Source: CADCVQ01 sp038260305 (GTDB lineage: Bacteria > Actinomycetota > Thermoleophilia > Solirubrobacterales > Solirubrobacteraceae). From it: a DNA stretch of 64,000 nt. Positions 8,283 to 16,959 of this stretch are shown in pieces. The translations under genes were made by a program, and so were the position numbers. The stretch is from assembly GCA_038260305.1 (NCBI GenBank), contig JBBSNY010000023.1, positions 8,434 through 72,433 of the forward strand, given 5' to 3'. Each line of letters starts with the position of its first letter. The stretch's first letter is position 1. The notes below the pieces were generated by a model, which did no database searches, was not told where the DNA came from, and worked only from the letters and a program-made list of their open reading frames with translations.

Positions 8283-9596
8283 GTGATCATGTTCGCGAAC
8301 CGGTGTCACTTCGCGCTCGCCGCAGTCGCGGTCGTTGTCGCCGGCTGCGGCGGTCACACCGCCAGCAGGCAAACGGCGACCGGCACCAACGGCCAACGCT
8401 CACCCTCGGCGACGTTGCACCCCGCCCCGGCCTCGGTGGCGACCGCGTGCCGCGTGCTGGCCCGCTCGCTCGCGCTTGGCGTGCTCTGCCCGACGCGCCT
8501 ACCCAAGGGGCGTTGGGCTGTGAGCCACAGGACGCTGCGAACTGGACGCTGCGCCTACCTGCTGGACCTCAACACCCGACCCTTCGGGCAGAACATCGCT
8601 TTTCACGAGCTCGCCGGTGGGCGCTGCGGTCAATGGCCGCTGGCGACTCGCAGCGGCCGCTGGCCCGCCCACTCGGCGCTCGCCGACGACCTCGGGCTGA
8701 TCGGCGCCAAAGCGCTGCGGGCCGGCCAGCCGAGCGTCACCATCCCGACGCCCGTGCGGCCGCGCGTCCTTCGGCGAATCGAGATCGCCGGGCACCACGG
8801 GCTACTGCTGCAAGAAGCCGGCTATCCCAGCGGCGGGGTTCATGGCGGACACATTGCGGCGATCTGGAATCAGGGCGCCGACGGCTACGTCCTCAGCCTG
8901 CACTTCACCGAACAACCCCACGCCCCGATCACGAGCTGGCAACAGATCGTCATCGACGCGGCAGAGGCGATGAGCCGCTCGACTACACCGATCGCGCCGG
9001 CGGCCCGCCCTCCGCAGAGCGCTGGGAACGTCATCGAGCGCACGCCCGCCCAAGCCCTACGACGCCGCGGCGCGCCGCTGAACCTCACCAGTGCGCTGCC
9101 GCGCTCGGTGAAAGGCGCGTGCGCGACCGCAGCCGCCAAGAGCCAAGCCGTCGTCTACTGCCCGCCGCTCGTCCCCACCGGCCCGACGCTCGTCGACGGC
9201 GTCGACGGCATCCTCAGCAGTCGTGACTTTCGAGCGGGATTCGTAGCGAACTTCACGAGCCACTCGGTCCAGCCCTCGCGCTCGGCACCAGGCCACTGGA
9301 CCCTCGCCGAGGGCGAGCCTGAGACGCTCCGCGCGCTGCTATACCCACCCAGCTACAACGTGCGCGACGGCTCGATCACGCAGCGCCAGATTCGGATCGA
9401 TCGCACCTCGGCGACGCTTTGGCTCATGCCCGCCTTCCGCGTCTTGCACAGCATCTACGGCGGACACGCAGTTGTGACCTGGCGTTGCGCCGGCCGCGAA
9501 TACCAGGTCTCGATGCACGGCCACAACAACGCCCAGCGAACAGTCCTCATCGCCACCTCCCTCGCCGACGAGCTGCCAGTGACGTGCCGTCGGTGA
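8283..9596 (+). CDS. Putative lipoprotein with two related modules, unknown function
   Basis: 437 residues. A hydrophobic N-terminus ends in VVVAGCGG, a good lipobox, so the mature protein should be a lipid-anchored extracytoplasmic protein. Two halves look like diverged copies. Around 55-235: a paired Cys region (CRVLARSLALGVLCPTRLP), then GHHGLLLQEAGYPSGGVHGG and a strand ending in an AAEAMS helix. Around 275-437: CATAAAKSQAVVYCPPLVPTG, then SIYGGHAVVTWRCAG and an ATSLADELP helix. The order Cys-pair, beta-rich core with GG-H/W strand, final helix is shared. No enzyme motif is seen. A second ATG two codons in is an alternative start. Confidence 0.75.
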   Translation: MIMFANRCHFALAAVAVVVAGCGGHTASRQTATGTNGQRSPSATLHPAPASVATACRVLARSLALGVLCPTRLPKGRWAVSHRTLRTGRCAYLLDLNTRPFGQNIAFHELAGGRCGQWPLATRSGRWPAHSALADDLGLIGAKALRAGQPSVTIPTPVRPRVLRRIEIAGHHGLLLQEAGYPSGGVHGGHIAAIWNQGADGYVLSLHFTEQPHAPITSWQQIVIDAAEAMSRSTTPIAPAARPPQSAGNVIERTPAQALRRRGAPLNLTSALPRSVKGACATAAAKSQAVVYCPPLVPTGPTLVDGVDGILSSRDFRAGFVANFTSHSVQPSRSAPGHWTLAEGEPETLRALLYPPSYNVRDGSITQRQIRIDRTSATLWLMPAFRVLHSIYGGHAVVTWRCAGREYQVSMHGHNNAQRTVLIATSLADELPVTCRR

Positions 9597-9737
9597 CAAC
9601 CCCCGCCCACGTTGGGGGCCCAGCACCCAAACGGCGGCTGCGCACCCCCGGCGCAATCGACGTGACGAGCGAGCCGTCGGCCCAGGGATTGGCGGGGCCC
9701 GATGCGTCCGGGGTCCCGGGCTGTCACGGTGGGGGAG

Positions 9738-10352
9738 ATGCATGCGATCTCGCTGGCGCTGGCGCTGCCCGACCACGTCGCGCGTATCCACGCCCATCAC
9801 CGCTTCATGGGGCCGCACGTCGACTACATCGGCGTGGCGCTCGCCGCCGCGCTGAGCTGGGTCGGGATCACGGGACCGGGGGAGGCTGCGCTGATCGCCG
9901 CCGGGCTGGCGGCCGCGCACGGCCATATCGACATCGTCGGGGTCGTCGCCGTCGCGTGGCTCGGCGCGATCACGGGCGGCACGATCGGCTGGCTGATCGG
10001 CCTGAAGGGAGGCAGGGCGCTCATGGAGAAGGCCGGGCCACTGCTTCGCCTGCGCCTGCGCGTGCTGCGACACGGGGACCGGATCTACGAGCAGCGCGGC
10101 TTCATGGCGGTCTATCTCGCGCCGTCGTGGATGGCGGGCATCAGCGCGATGCCCGCGAGGCGCTTCCTGCCGGCGAACGCCGTCGCCGGCCTCGCCTGGG
10201 CTGTCGGGTTTGGGGTCGGCTCCTACATCGCCGGTCCGTCGATCGCCGACGCGCTGGGCGACATCGGCACGTTCGGACTCATCGCCTTCGCCGCGGTCAT
10301 TCTCCTGTCGGCGCTCGTGCGCGCTCGCACCAATCGCCGCCGCGAGGCCTGA
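9738..10352 (+). CDS. DedA/VTT-family inner-membrane protein
   Basis: About 204 residues. The motif GITGPGEAALIAAGLAAAHG with its conserved Glu, the GTIGWLIGLKGGR segment and several hydrophobic helices match the DedA (SNARE-associated/VTT) family, proposed lipid scramblase-like proteins in membrane homeostasis. A G-rich stretch lies almost on top of the ATG, too close for an ideal ribosome site. The start could instead be the ATG 36 nt upstream or one about 70 nt downstream. It is monocistronic, followed by about 180 nt in which I see nothing. Confidence 0.8.
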   Translation: MHAISLALALPDHVARIHAHHRFMGPHVDYIGVALAAALSWVGITGPGEAALIAAGLAAAHGHIDIVGVVAVAWLGAITGGTIGWLIGLKGGRALMEKAGPLLRLRLRVLRHGDRIYEQRGFMAVYLAPSWMAGISAMPARRFLPANAVAGLAWAVGFGVGSYIAGPSIADALGDIGTFGLIAFAAVILLSALVRARTNRRREA

Positions 10353-10530
10353 GTCGCGACGCAGCCCGTCGCCGGCGCGCCCGCCGGTACGATCGCGACG
10401 CCCGTGTGCCCCGGCGCCGTCAGCTCCTGCCGGGCGCGCGTCGCGAATGCGCGCCAGCAGCGCCGCCGGCGTCATCCGCGGTCGGCGCGCACACGCGGCG
10501 TGTGAACGCTTCGTGCGCCGTAAGGGCCTC

Positions 10531-10909
10531 CTAGAGGACCGACGGGCCGCCGTCGACCTGCTGGTCGCCTTCGCGCAGCGATCCGTCACTCGCCCGAACG
10601 CCCCCGACCGCGGGGGCGACGAGCTCGACAGTGACGCCCTCCTCCTCCGCGGCGGCCATGATCGCGTCGAGGATCTCCGCGTCGCTGCCGTCGCTGACGA
10701 GCAGCCCCAGCTTGCGCCCGGCGAGGGTGTCGGGCCCGTTGCGCAGGATGCTCAGCGCCGGTGAGGGCGCGAGATCGCCGATCGGCTCGCGCGCCGCGGG
10801 GCTCCCCTGCGGTAGGTCGGTCCTGCGGCCCGACGCCGCCGGCCACGTCGCGCGCGAGCTTCTCATCGACGTTGAGCAGCCCGGCGATCATGCGGACCCT
10901 GATCTCGGG
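10531..10909 (-). pseudogene. Remnant of a large-subunit (clade 2, KatE/HPII-type) catalase C-terminal region
   Basis: Two frames together recall the end of a large catalase. Frame one has EIRVRMIAGLLNVDEKLARD, the family segment before the C-terminal domain. After a frame change near 10815-10845 the next frame reads LAPSPALSILRNGPDT, then AGRKLGLLVSDGSDAEILDA and VELVAPAVGGVRASDGS, the class-I-amidotransferase-like domain of HPII. It stops early right after GGPSVL, where intact enzymes continue, and nothing of the heme domain is present. The 5' edge runs into the last codons of qcrB. It is a deletion remnant, not a working gene. Confidence 0.8.
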
Positions 10910-12282
10910 TTTGCAGCGGCTTGGCTTGATGCCTGCACGGCCTCCTGCTCGGCCTGCTCGCGCCCCGCGGCGATCTCGTCGGAGCGCTGCAGCTCGCGGC
11001 ACACGCGCCGTGTCAGGAGGAAGACGGCGAGCGGCGCGACCCACACGAATGCGCGGTAGAACCAGATCTGGCCGGTGTAGCTGAGGTCGAAGTAGACGTA
11101 GATGCGGTCGGCGGAGCCGGCGAGGAAGATCAGCACAACCCAGGTGAAGAACGCGACGCCGAACGCCGTGCGGCCGGGGGCGTCGCGGGGACGGTCGAGG
11201 AGGTTGTGGACCGTGCGGTCACCCGTGACGCGCCGCTCGATCCAGGGCCACAGCAGCATGAGCGCCATGACCACGGTCGGAAACAGGATGCCGCCCCAAA
11301 ATGGGTTCGGGATGAGTGTGTAGTCGCCGATCGTGACGTCGAAGCCGGGCATCAGCCGCAGCGCGCCGATGAGCCAGCCGAGGTACCAGTCGGGCTGTGC
11401 GCCGTTCGTGCCCTGGGCGAGCTCGAACGGCCCCCATTGCCAGATGGGGTTGACCTGGATCAGCCCGCCGAGCGCGAACAGGACGGCGGCGACGGCGAAC
11501 AGCAGGCCGAGCGAGCGCGGCGCCTGCGCGGGGAACATGGGCAGTCCCAGCAGCCGCCGCTCGGTCTGGCGCGGCTTGCGGCGAAACTGGGTGTGGTGGC
11601 GCGCCGCGACGAGCGCGAGGTGGCCGGCGAGCAGAACGCCGATCAGGCCCGGCAGCAGCAGGACGTGCGCGATGAACATCCGCGACTCGAAGGCCGAGTC
11701 GCCGGGGAACGGCGCGCCCCAGAGGCCGAGCGCGAGGTTGCCGCCGATGAGCGGGACCGACTGTGCGACGCCGTAGCCGATCGCCAGCCCCATACCCGAC
11801 AGCAGGTCGTCGACGATCGAGTAGCCGAGGTAGCCCTCCAGCAGCGCGGCGAACAGCATCGCGACGCCGAGCGTCCAGGTCAGGATTCGCGGGCGGCGAA
11901 ACGCGCCGGTGAAGAACACGCGCATGAGGTGCAGCACGATGCTGACGAGGAACACGTCGGCCGCCCAATGGTGCGTCTGGCGCATCAGCAGCCCGGTGCG
12001 CGTCGCGAAGGAGAGGTCGACGACGGACTTGTAGGCGAGGCTCATCTGCATCCCCTGGAGGGGCTCGTAGGAGCCGTGATACGTCGTCTGGGCGATGCTG
12101 GGATCGAAGAACAGCGCGAGGTAGATCCCGGTCGCGATGAGGACGATGAACGCATACATGGCGATCTCGCCGAGCAGGAACGAGGAGTGCTCGGGGAAGA
12201 CGTAGCGCATCGCCTTTCGCAGCAGCGGCGCTGAGCCCGTGCGCTCGTCGATGAAGCGCACGGCCGGGTTGATCTCGCTCAT
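10888..12282 (-). CDS. qcrB: Menaquinol-cytochrome c reductase cytochrome b subunit
   Basis: 464 residues, a single-chain cytochrome b of the actinobacterial bcc type. Heme-ligand His pairs sit in RQTHHWAADVFLVSIVLHLMR and in the later FIAHVLLLPG/AGHLALVAARHH region. The quinol-site region is near IPNPFWGG. About eight or nine membrane helices are visible. It oxidises menaquinol and passes electrons to the Rieske protein and cytochrome c. Its ATG overlaps the qcrA stop by 4 nt. The C-terminal tail (AEQEAVQASSQAAANPRSGSA region) has no family look and runs into the catalase remnant, so a deletion probably replaced the native end. Confidence 0.93.
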   Translation of the reverse strand: MSEINPAVRFIDERTGSAPLLRKAMRYVFPEHSSFLLGEIAMYAFIVLIATGIYLALFFDPSIAQTTYHGSYEPLQGMQMSLAYKSVVDLSFATRTGLLMRQTHHWAADVFLVSIVLHLMRVFFTGAFRRPRILTWTLGVAMLFAALLEGYLGYSIVDDLLSGMGLAIGYGVAQSVPLIGGNLALGLWGAPFPGDSAFESRMFIAHVLLLPGLIGVLLAGHLALVAARHHTQFRRKPRQTERRLLGLPMFPAQAPRSLGLLFAVAAVLFALGGLIQVNPIWQWGPFELAQGTNGAQPDWYLGWLIGALRLMPGFDVTIGDYTLIPNPFWGGILFPTVVMALMLLWPWIERRVTGDRTVHNLLDRPRDAPGRTAFGVAFFTWVVLIFLAGSADRIYVYFDLSYTGQIWFYRAFVWVAPLAVFLLTRRVCRELQRSDEIAAGREQAEQEAVQASSQAAANPRSGSA

Positions 12283-13277
12283 GTCGGCCGCTCCCCCCGC
12301 ACGCCCTGCCAGGAGGGTCCGACGGGGCCGGAGAAGTTGCCCGCGGCCCGCAGCTCGCCGCGTGCGTCGATCAGCAGCGGCAGCTGCGGAAGCGGCCGGC
12401 CCGCCGGCCCGAATGTGACGCTGCCGCCATCGGCGGGGTTGAACGTCGAGTAGTGACAGGGGCAGACGAGGCCTGCCGGCGGTTGCGTCGGCGCGAACTG
12501 CGGGGTGCGGTACAGGGCGATCGCGCAGCCCGCGTGAGTGCAGATCTTCGAGTAGGCAAGAATCCCCTCAGGGGCCCAGTGCGCACGCTCGGCGGGCAGG
12601 CGCAGCGCCGCCGGATCGAGGCGCACGAGCACGACCGGCGAGCCGATCTCGTCCCGGCGCGCGTCTTCGGGGAACGCCGTGTAGAACGTCTCGCGTTCGA
12701 TCCCGGCGGCGCGCAGCGGCGTGCCGTGCTCGTCGACGAGGCGACGGCCGGCCTGCCACGGCGTGTCGTACAGCGAGTCGGTGTTCAGCCACGGCCCGAG
12801 CGACAGGACCGGCGTCAGCGCGGCGATCCCGAGCGCGCCGCCCGCCGCCCCGCCCGCGGCAAGCAGCAGCCGCTTGCGCGTCACCCCGCCGGCGCTCTCG
12901 TCGACGATCTGCGTGATCGCCCGCTGGTCCTCGGGGTGCTCGGGCTCGGGGTACTCCTCCTCAAGCTCCTCGGCGGCGACGAGGCGCCGCCCGAGGACGA
13001 TCAGCGCCGCAGCGATGCACGCGAGGCTGAGGCCGAGCGTCAGGCCGTAGAGCTGCGTGCGGTCGCGCCCCCCGTCGTCGAGCGCGTATACGGCGGCGAA
13101 CGCCAGCGCGCATACAGCGGCGACCGCGAGCAGCGCGAGCACCGCGTTCTCCGCACGGCGGTCGGGGTTTGTCGGCGCGACGATGCGTTCGCGCTCAGGC
13201 TCGCCCTTGCGCGCGCGCCGCCGGCGCCCGATCAGCCACAGCAGCGCCCAGAGTAGCCAGCGGCCGACGGCCTTCAT
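12279..13277 (-). CDS. qcrA: Rieske iron-sulfur subunit of the bcc complex
   Basis: About 332 residues from the ATG giving MKAVGRWLLWALLW; the ATG overlaps the qcrC stop as ATGA. The frame is open further upstream, but that part overlaps qcrC. Three or so hydrophobic helices lie in the N-terminal half, as in actinobacterial QcrA. The 2Fe-2S ligands are in CTHAGCA and CPCHYSTF, with a disulfide possible between the second Cys of each motif. It carries electrons from menaquinol to the cytochrome c subunit. Confidence 0.93.
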   Translation of the reverse strand: MKAVGRWLLWALLWLIGRRRRARKGEPERERIVAPTNPDRRAENAVLALLAVAAVCALAFAAVYALDDGGRDRTQLYGLTLGLSLACIAAALIVLGRRLVAAEELEEEYPEPEHPEDQRAITQIVDESAGGVTRKRLLLAAGGAAGGALGIAALTPVLSLGPWLNTDSLYDTPWQAGRRLVDEHGTPLRAAGIERETFYTAFPEDARRDEIGSPVVLVRLDPAALRLPAERAHWAPEGILAYSKICTHAGCAIALYRTPQFAPTQPPAGLVCPCHYSTFNPADGGSVTFGPAGRPLPQLPLLIDARGELRAAGNFSGPVGPSWQGVRGERPT

Positions 13278-14071
13278 GCCCGCGACCTGCGACCGATGAC
13301 GATGCAGACGCCGACAAGCAGTCCGCCTGCCAGCAGCCACGCGACGATGCCCTCGGGGAACGGGCCGAGGTTGCCGATGCCCCAGCCGCCGCGGTCGACG
13401 GGATGGCGGGTGAGCAGGACGTAGCGGACGATCGAGTTCAGCTGCCCGTCGCTGATCTGGCTCTTGGGGAAGCGCGGCATCACGTACGGCCCGATGCGAA
13501 CGGCCTCGGCGATCTGCGTGACGGTGGCGTTCTGCAGTGGCGGGACTCGCGCACCGATGACGACGCCGCCCTGCCCGGTGATCTGATGGCAGCCCGCGCA
13601 GTGCTCCGTGAAGAGGTGCAGGCCCTCGCTGAGCGAGCCCTGCTCGGGCTGCGGCGCCGGGATCGGCGGCCCGCCCCGGCCGAGCCCGCCCACGTAGGCG
13701 ACGAGCGCACGGATCTCGGGCTCGCGCAGCAGGACCCGGCTGCGCTGCGGCTGCTCGCCGGTCTTGCCGAGCGGCATGTAGCCGGTGCGCAAGTAGAAGT
13801 CGGCCGCGAGAGCGCCGGCGCCGCGCAGCGATGGGCCCTGGCCGCGCACGTCGCCGACGCCGCTGCGCGCCTGCCGGCCGCGGATCCCGCGGCCCGCGAT
13901 CCCGTGGCAGGTCACGCAGTTGCCGGCGAACAGCTCGGCGCCGAGCCGTGCCGGCGCCAGCGACCCCTCTTCAGGCGGGCGCACGATCCCGATCCGCGGC
14001 TGCGCTGCGGCCGGCGAGGCCACCGCGGCGACCAGCAGCACGACCGCCCCGATGGCGAGCGCGCGTGTCAT
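13274..14071 (-). CDS. qcrC: Diheme cytochrome c subunit of the bcc complex
   Basis: 265 residues. An N-terminal signal/anchor (MTRALAIGAVVLLVAAVASP) is followed by two heme-binding motifs, CVTCH near residue 50 and CAGCH near 160, each with a downstream Met region (YMPLGK, YVMPRFP). A C-terminal helix (GIVAWLLAGGLLVGVCIVIG) anchors it. This is the layout of actinobacterial QcrC, which hands electrons directly to the oxidase. The start overlaps the stop of the preceding small membrane gene as ATGA. Confidence 0.92.
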   Translation of the reverse strand: MTRALAIGAVVLLVAAVASPAAAQPRIGIVRPPEEGSLAPARLGAELFAGNCVTCHGIAGRGIRGRQARSGVGDVRGQGPSLRGAGALAADFYLRTGYMPLGKTGEQPQRSRVLLREPEIRALVAYVGGLGRGGPPIPAPQPEQGSLSEGLHLFTEHCAGCHQITGQGGVVIGARVPPLQNATVTQIAEAVRIGPYVMPRFPKSQISDGQLNSIVRYVLLTRHPVDRGGWGIGNLGPFPEGIVAWLLAGGLLVGVCIVIGRRSRA

Positions 14072-14436
14072 CCCTGGTGGCAGGGGTCGACGATGGCCAT
14101 GCCCAGCCCGCCCATGACGATGAGACAGCTGAACAGAACGCTCACGGTGACGCCGATGGTGGCGAGGAAACGCACCCGTCCGGCGGGCGGTTCGCCGGAC
14201 GCGCCGCGCGTTGCGCGCAGGACGGCGTAGGCGCTCGCCGCGGCGAGCAGCGCGACCGCCGTCGGCAGCGCCATGAGAGCGACACGCAGCGTGCCGACGG
14301 GGAGATCCCACCCGCGAGTGCCGGCACCGCAGTCGGCGAACGTCAGCGCGATCCCGCTCCACAGCTGCGCCGTCCAGGCCAGCGGCGCGCCGAGGACACC
14401 GAACCACACGAGCTGCGGTTGGCGCTCGATCCTCAC
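14068..14436 (-). CDS. Small four-helix membrane protein inside the oxidase/bcc operon
   Basis: 122 residues, started at a GTG that overlaps the ctaE stop (GTGA) and ending in an ATGA overlap with qcrC. Its place within a fully coupled respiratory operon is the main functional clue. Hydrophobic stretches occur near LVWFGVLGAPLAWTAQLWSG, VALMALPTAVALLAAASAYA and TIGVTVSVLFSCLIVMGG. I do not recognise a named family. An accessory or assembly subunit of the bcc-caa3 chain is possible (inference). The upstream open frame overlaps ctaE and is not used. Confidence 0.8.
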   Translation of the reverse strand: MRIERQPQLVWFGVLGAPLAWTAQLWSGIALTFADCGAGTRGWDLPVGTLRVALMALPTAVALLAAASAYAVLRATRGASGEPPAGRVRFLATIGVTVSVLFSCLIVMGGLGMAIVDPCHQG

Positions 14437-15053
14437 AGCGCCGGAGAGATCTGGGTGAGCACGACCAGGACCGCGGCGGCGTTGACGAAGCACCAGTACA
14501 TCGCGACGGCGCGGACGCCGATCACGCGGTAGTTCGTCAAGCCGCCGAGCAGGCGGACGAGCACGCCGGCGTTCAGCGCCAGCCCGACGACGACATGCGC
14601 GTGATGGACGCCCAGCAGCGTGAAGTAGACCGAGCCGTACGCCGTCTGGCGCGGGTCGAACTTCGACAGGTCGTCGAGGAACAGCGCGACCTGCACCGCC
14701 AGATAGGCGCCCTGGACGAGCGTCGCGAGCGTGATCCACCGCAGCGCGGCGCCCCGGCGTCCGGCGCGCGCGGCGCGGGCGGCCGCGAGCATCGGCGCGC
14801 TCGTCGCCACGAGCACGGCAGTCAGCGCGAGCGGGAGCGTCACGCTCGGCGGCGAGATCCCGACCGGCGGCCACGGCGACGTTTGCAGGCGCAGATAGAA
14901 GTACGTCGCGACGAGCGTGCCGAAGAGCGTCGCCTCGGCGGCGGCGAGCAGCAGCATGCCCCACCAGCCGTTGGGCAGCGTCCGCCTGGCCCGCGCGACG
15001 CGCGCGACCGCCGCGCCGCCGACCGCCCGCGAGCTGCGCGTGACCTCGCTCAT
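14433..15053 (-). CDS. ctaE: Cytochrome c oxidase subunit III
   Basis: 206 residues from the ATG giving MSEVTRSSRAVGG, which overlaps the ctaD stop. Several helices and the family motifs WWGMLLLAAAEATLFGTL (with its conserved Glu) and YFTLLGVHHAHVVVG identify subunit III of heme-copper oxidases. It stabilises the catalytic core and may form the oxygen channel. A longer upstream frame exists but lies within ctaD. Confidence 0.93.
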   Translation of the reverse strand: MSEVTRSSRAVGGAAVARVARARRTLPNGWWGMLLLAAAEATLFGTLVATYFYLRLQTSPWPPVGISPPSVTLPLALTAVLVATSAPMLAAARAARAGRRGAALRWITLATLVQGAYLAVQVALFLDDLSKFDPRQTAYGSVYFTLLGVHHAHVVVGLALNAGVLVRLLGGLTNYRVIGVRAVAMYWCFVNAAAVLVVLTQISPAL

Positions 15054-16957
15054 GTGTCCTGGGGCTCCACGCTGTGCCAACGCAGCAGGACGACGGCGGC
15101 GAGCGCCACGAAGGCCGTGGCGGTCAGCACGTGTCCGAGCAGCAGCATCGCGAAGATCCCGGACACCGCGGCCGCCAGCGCAAGCGGCGCCCACGACGAG
15201 GGCGGCATGCGCAGGACCTCGTCCCACTCGGCGTCCAGGACGGTCGAGGCGGGCGTCTCGTGACCCTGCTCGAGGACGAGCTCGCCGCGCTCCAGGCGCC
15301 GCGCATCCTCAACGCGGTCCTCGCGGTCCCACATCGCGTAGGCGCTCGTAACCTTCGGGATGACCGCGTAGTTGTACGGCGGTGGTGGTGAGGTCGTCGC
15401 CCATTCGAGCGTGTCGCCGCCCCATGGGTCGTCGCCGGCGGGCGGGCCGCGGCGCAGGCTGATCGCGAGGTTCGCCGCGACGAGCAGCAGTCCGCCGGCG
15501 AGCAGGTAGGAGCCGAGCGTCTCGAGCAGGTTCAGGCCCCCCCAACCGAGCCCGTGGTGGTAGGTGTAGACCCTGCGGGGCATGCCGAGCAGGCCGAGGA
15601 TGTGCATCGGAAAGAACGTCGCGAGCGTGCCGGCGAACGTCACCCAGAAGCTGATCTTGCCGGCGCGCTCGTGGTACATCCGGCCGCTGACCTTCGGAAA
15701 CCAGTAGTACAGGCCGCCGAGGATCGGGAACACCGCCGCGCCGAAGATCACGAAGTGAAAGTGCGCGACGACGAAGTAGCTGTCGGTCAGCTGCTGATCG
15801 AACGGGATCGCCGCGAACATGATCCCGGTCAGCCCGCCGATGGTGAAGAACACGATGAAGCCGACGATCCACAACAGCGGCGTCTTGAAGTCGGGCGTGC
15901 CGGCGACGATCGTCGTGATCCAGGCGAACAGCTGGATCGCGCTCGGAATGACGATGACGAGGCTCGCCGCGGCGAACGCGATTGTGATCGCCGTCGGTAG
16001 GCCGACGGCGAACATGTGATGCACCCAGACGCCGAAGCCGATGAAGACGACGAGGATCTCGGCGAGCGCGACGAGCGGGAAGGCGACCATCCGGCGATGG
16101 GTGAACGTCGGGATGATCGACGTCGCGATCCCGAACGCCGGCAGGATGATGATGTACACCTCGGGATGCCCGAAGATCCAGAACAGGTGCTGCCACAGCA
16201 ACGGGTCGCCGCCCTGGGCGACATCGAAGAAGTGAAAGCCCAGCCTGCGGTCGAGCTCGAGCAGGACGAGGGCGAGCGTCAGCGCGGGCAGCGCGAAGAT
16301 CAGCGCGAACGAGACGGCGAGGAACGCGTAGCAGAACAGGGGCATCCGGTTCAACGACATCCCCGGCGCGCGCAGCTTGAAGATCGTCACGACGAAGTTC
16401 ACCGCCGCGGCGGTCGAGGAGATGCCCGTGAAGATCAGGCCCAGCGCGTAGAAGTCGATGCCGCTGTCGGGGCTGAACTGCCGGGACGCCAGCGGCACGT
16501 AGTCGAACCAGCCCGCGTCGGGCCCGTGGCCGAGCGCCAAACCGGTGTAAATGAAGATCCCGGACGCGGCGTAGATCCAGAACGACAGAGCGTTCAGTCG
16601 CGGGAACGCCATGTCGCGCGCGCCGATCATCAGGGGCAGTAGGTAGTTGCCGAACGCGCCCGTGGAGATCGGGATGACGAACAGGAAGATCATCGTCACG
16701 CCGTGAACCGTGAAGACCTGGTTGTAGGCGGCCGGCGACAGCACGCCCTGCTGAGGCGCCGCGAGCTGCGTGCGCACGAGCAGCGCCTCGACGCCGCCGG
16801 CGGCGAAGAACGCCAGCGATGCGAACAGGTACATCAACCCGATCCGCTTGTGATCGGTCGTCGTCAGCCACCCGACCAGGCCCGGTCGTTCGCGCCAGAT
16901 GCGATCAAGGCGTTCGACGCGCTGGCGCGCCGCCGGGGTGTGGGAGACGACGGCCAT
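15050..16957 (-). CDS. ctaD: Cytochrome c oxidase subunit I with C-terminal extra helices
   Basis: 635 residues from the ATG giving MAVVSHTPAARQRVERLDRI; the much longer open frame upstream lies over ctaC and is not real. Heme and copper ligands are in HGVTMIFLF, HPEVYIIILPAFG, HHMFAVG and VVAHFHFVIFG, so this is a proton-pumping terminal oxidase. Beyond the normal end (about 545) a cytoplasmic segment leads to two further helices (APLALAAAVSGIFAMLL and ATAFVALAAVVLL). This resembles a fused subunit IV/CtaF. It lies 2 nt after ctaC and is coupled to ctaE. Confidence 0.95.
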   Translation of the reverse strand: MAVVSHTPAARQRVERLDRIWRERPGLVGWLTTTDHKRIGLMYLFASLAFFAAGGVEALLVRTQLAAPQQGVLSPAAYNQVFTVHGVTMIFLFVIPISTGAFGNYLLPLMIGARDMAFPRLNALSFWIYAASGIFIYTGLALGHGPDAGWFDYVPLASRQFSPDSGIDFYALGLIFTGISSTAAAVNFVVTIFKLRAPGMSLNRMPLFCYAFLAVSFALIFALPALTLALVLLELDRRLGFHFFDVAQGGDPLLWQHLFWIFGHPEVYIIILPAFGIATSIIPTFTHRRMVAFPLVALAEILVVFIGFGVWVHHMFAVGLPTAITIAFAAASLVIVIPSAIQLFAWITTIVAGTPDFKTPLLWIVGFIVFFTIGGLTGIMFAAIPFDQQLTDSYFVVAHFHFVIFGAAVFPILGGLYYWFPKVSGRMYHERAGKISFWVTFAGTLATFFPMHILGLLGMPRRVYTYHHGLGWGGLNLLETLGSYLLAGGLLLVAANLAISLRRGPPAGDDPWGGDTLEWATTSPPPPYNYAVIPKVTSAYAMWDREDRVEDARRLERGELVLEQGHETPASTVLDAEWDEVLRMPPSSWAPLALAAAVSGIFAMLLLGHVLTATAFVALAAVVLLRWHSVEPQDT

Positions 16958-16959
16958 GC

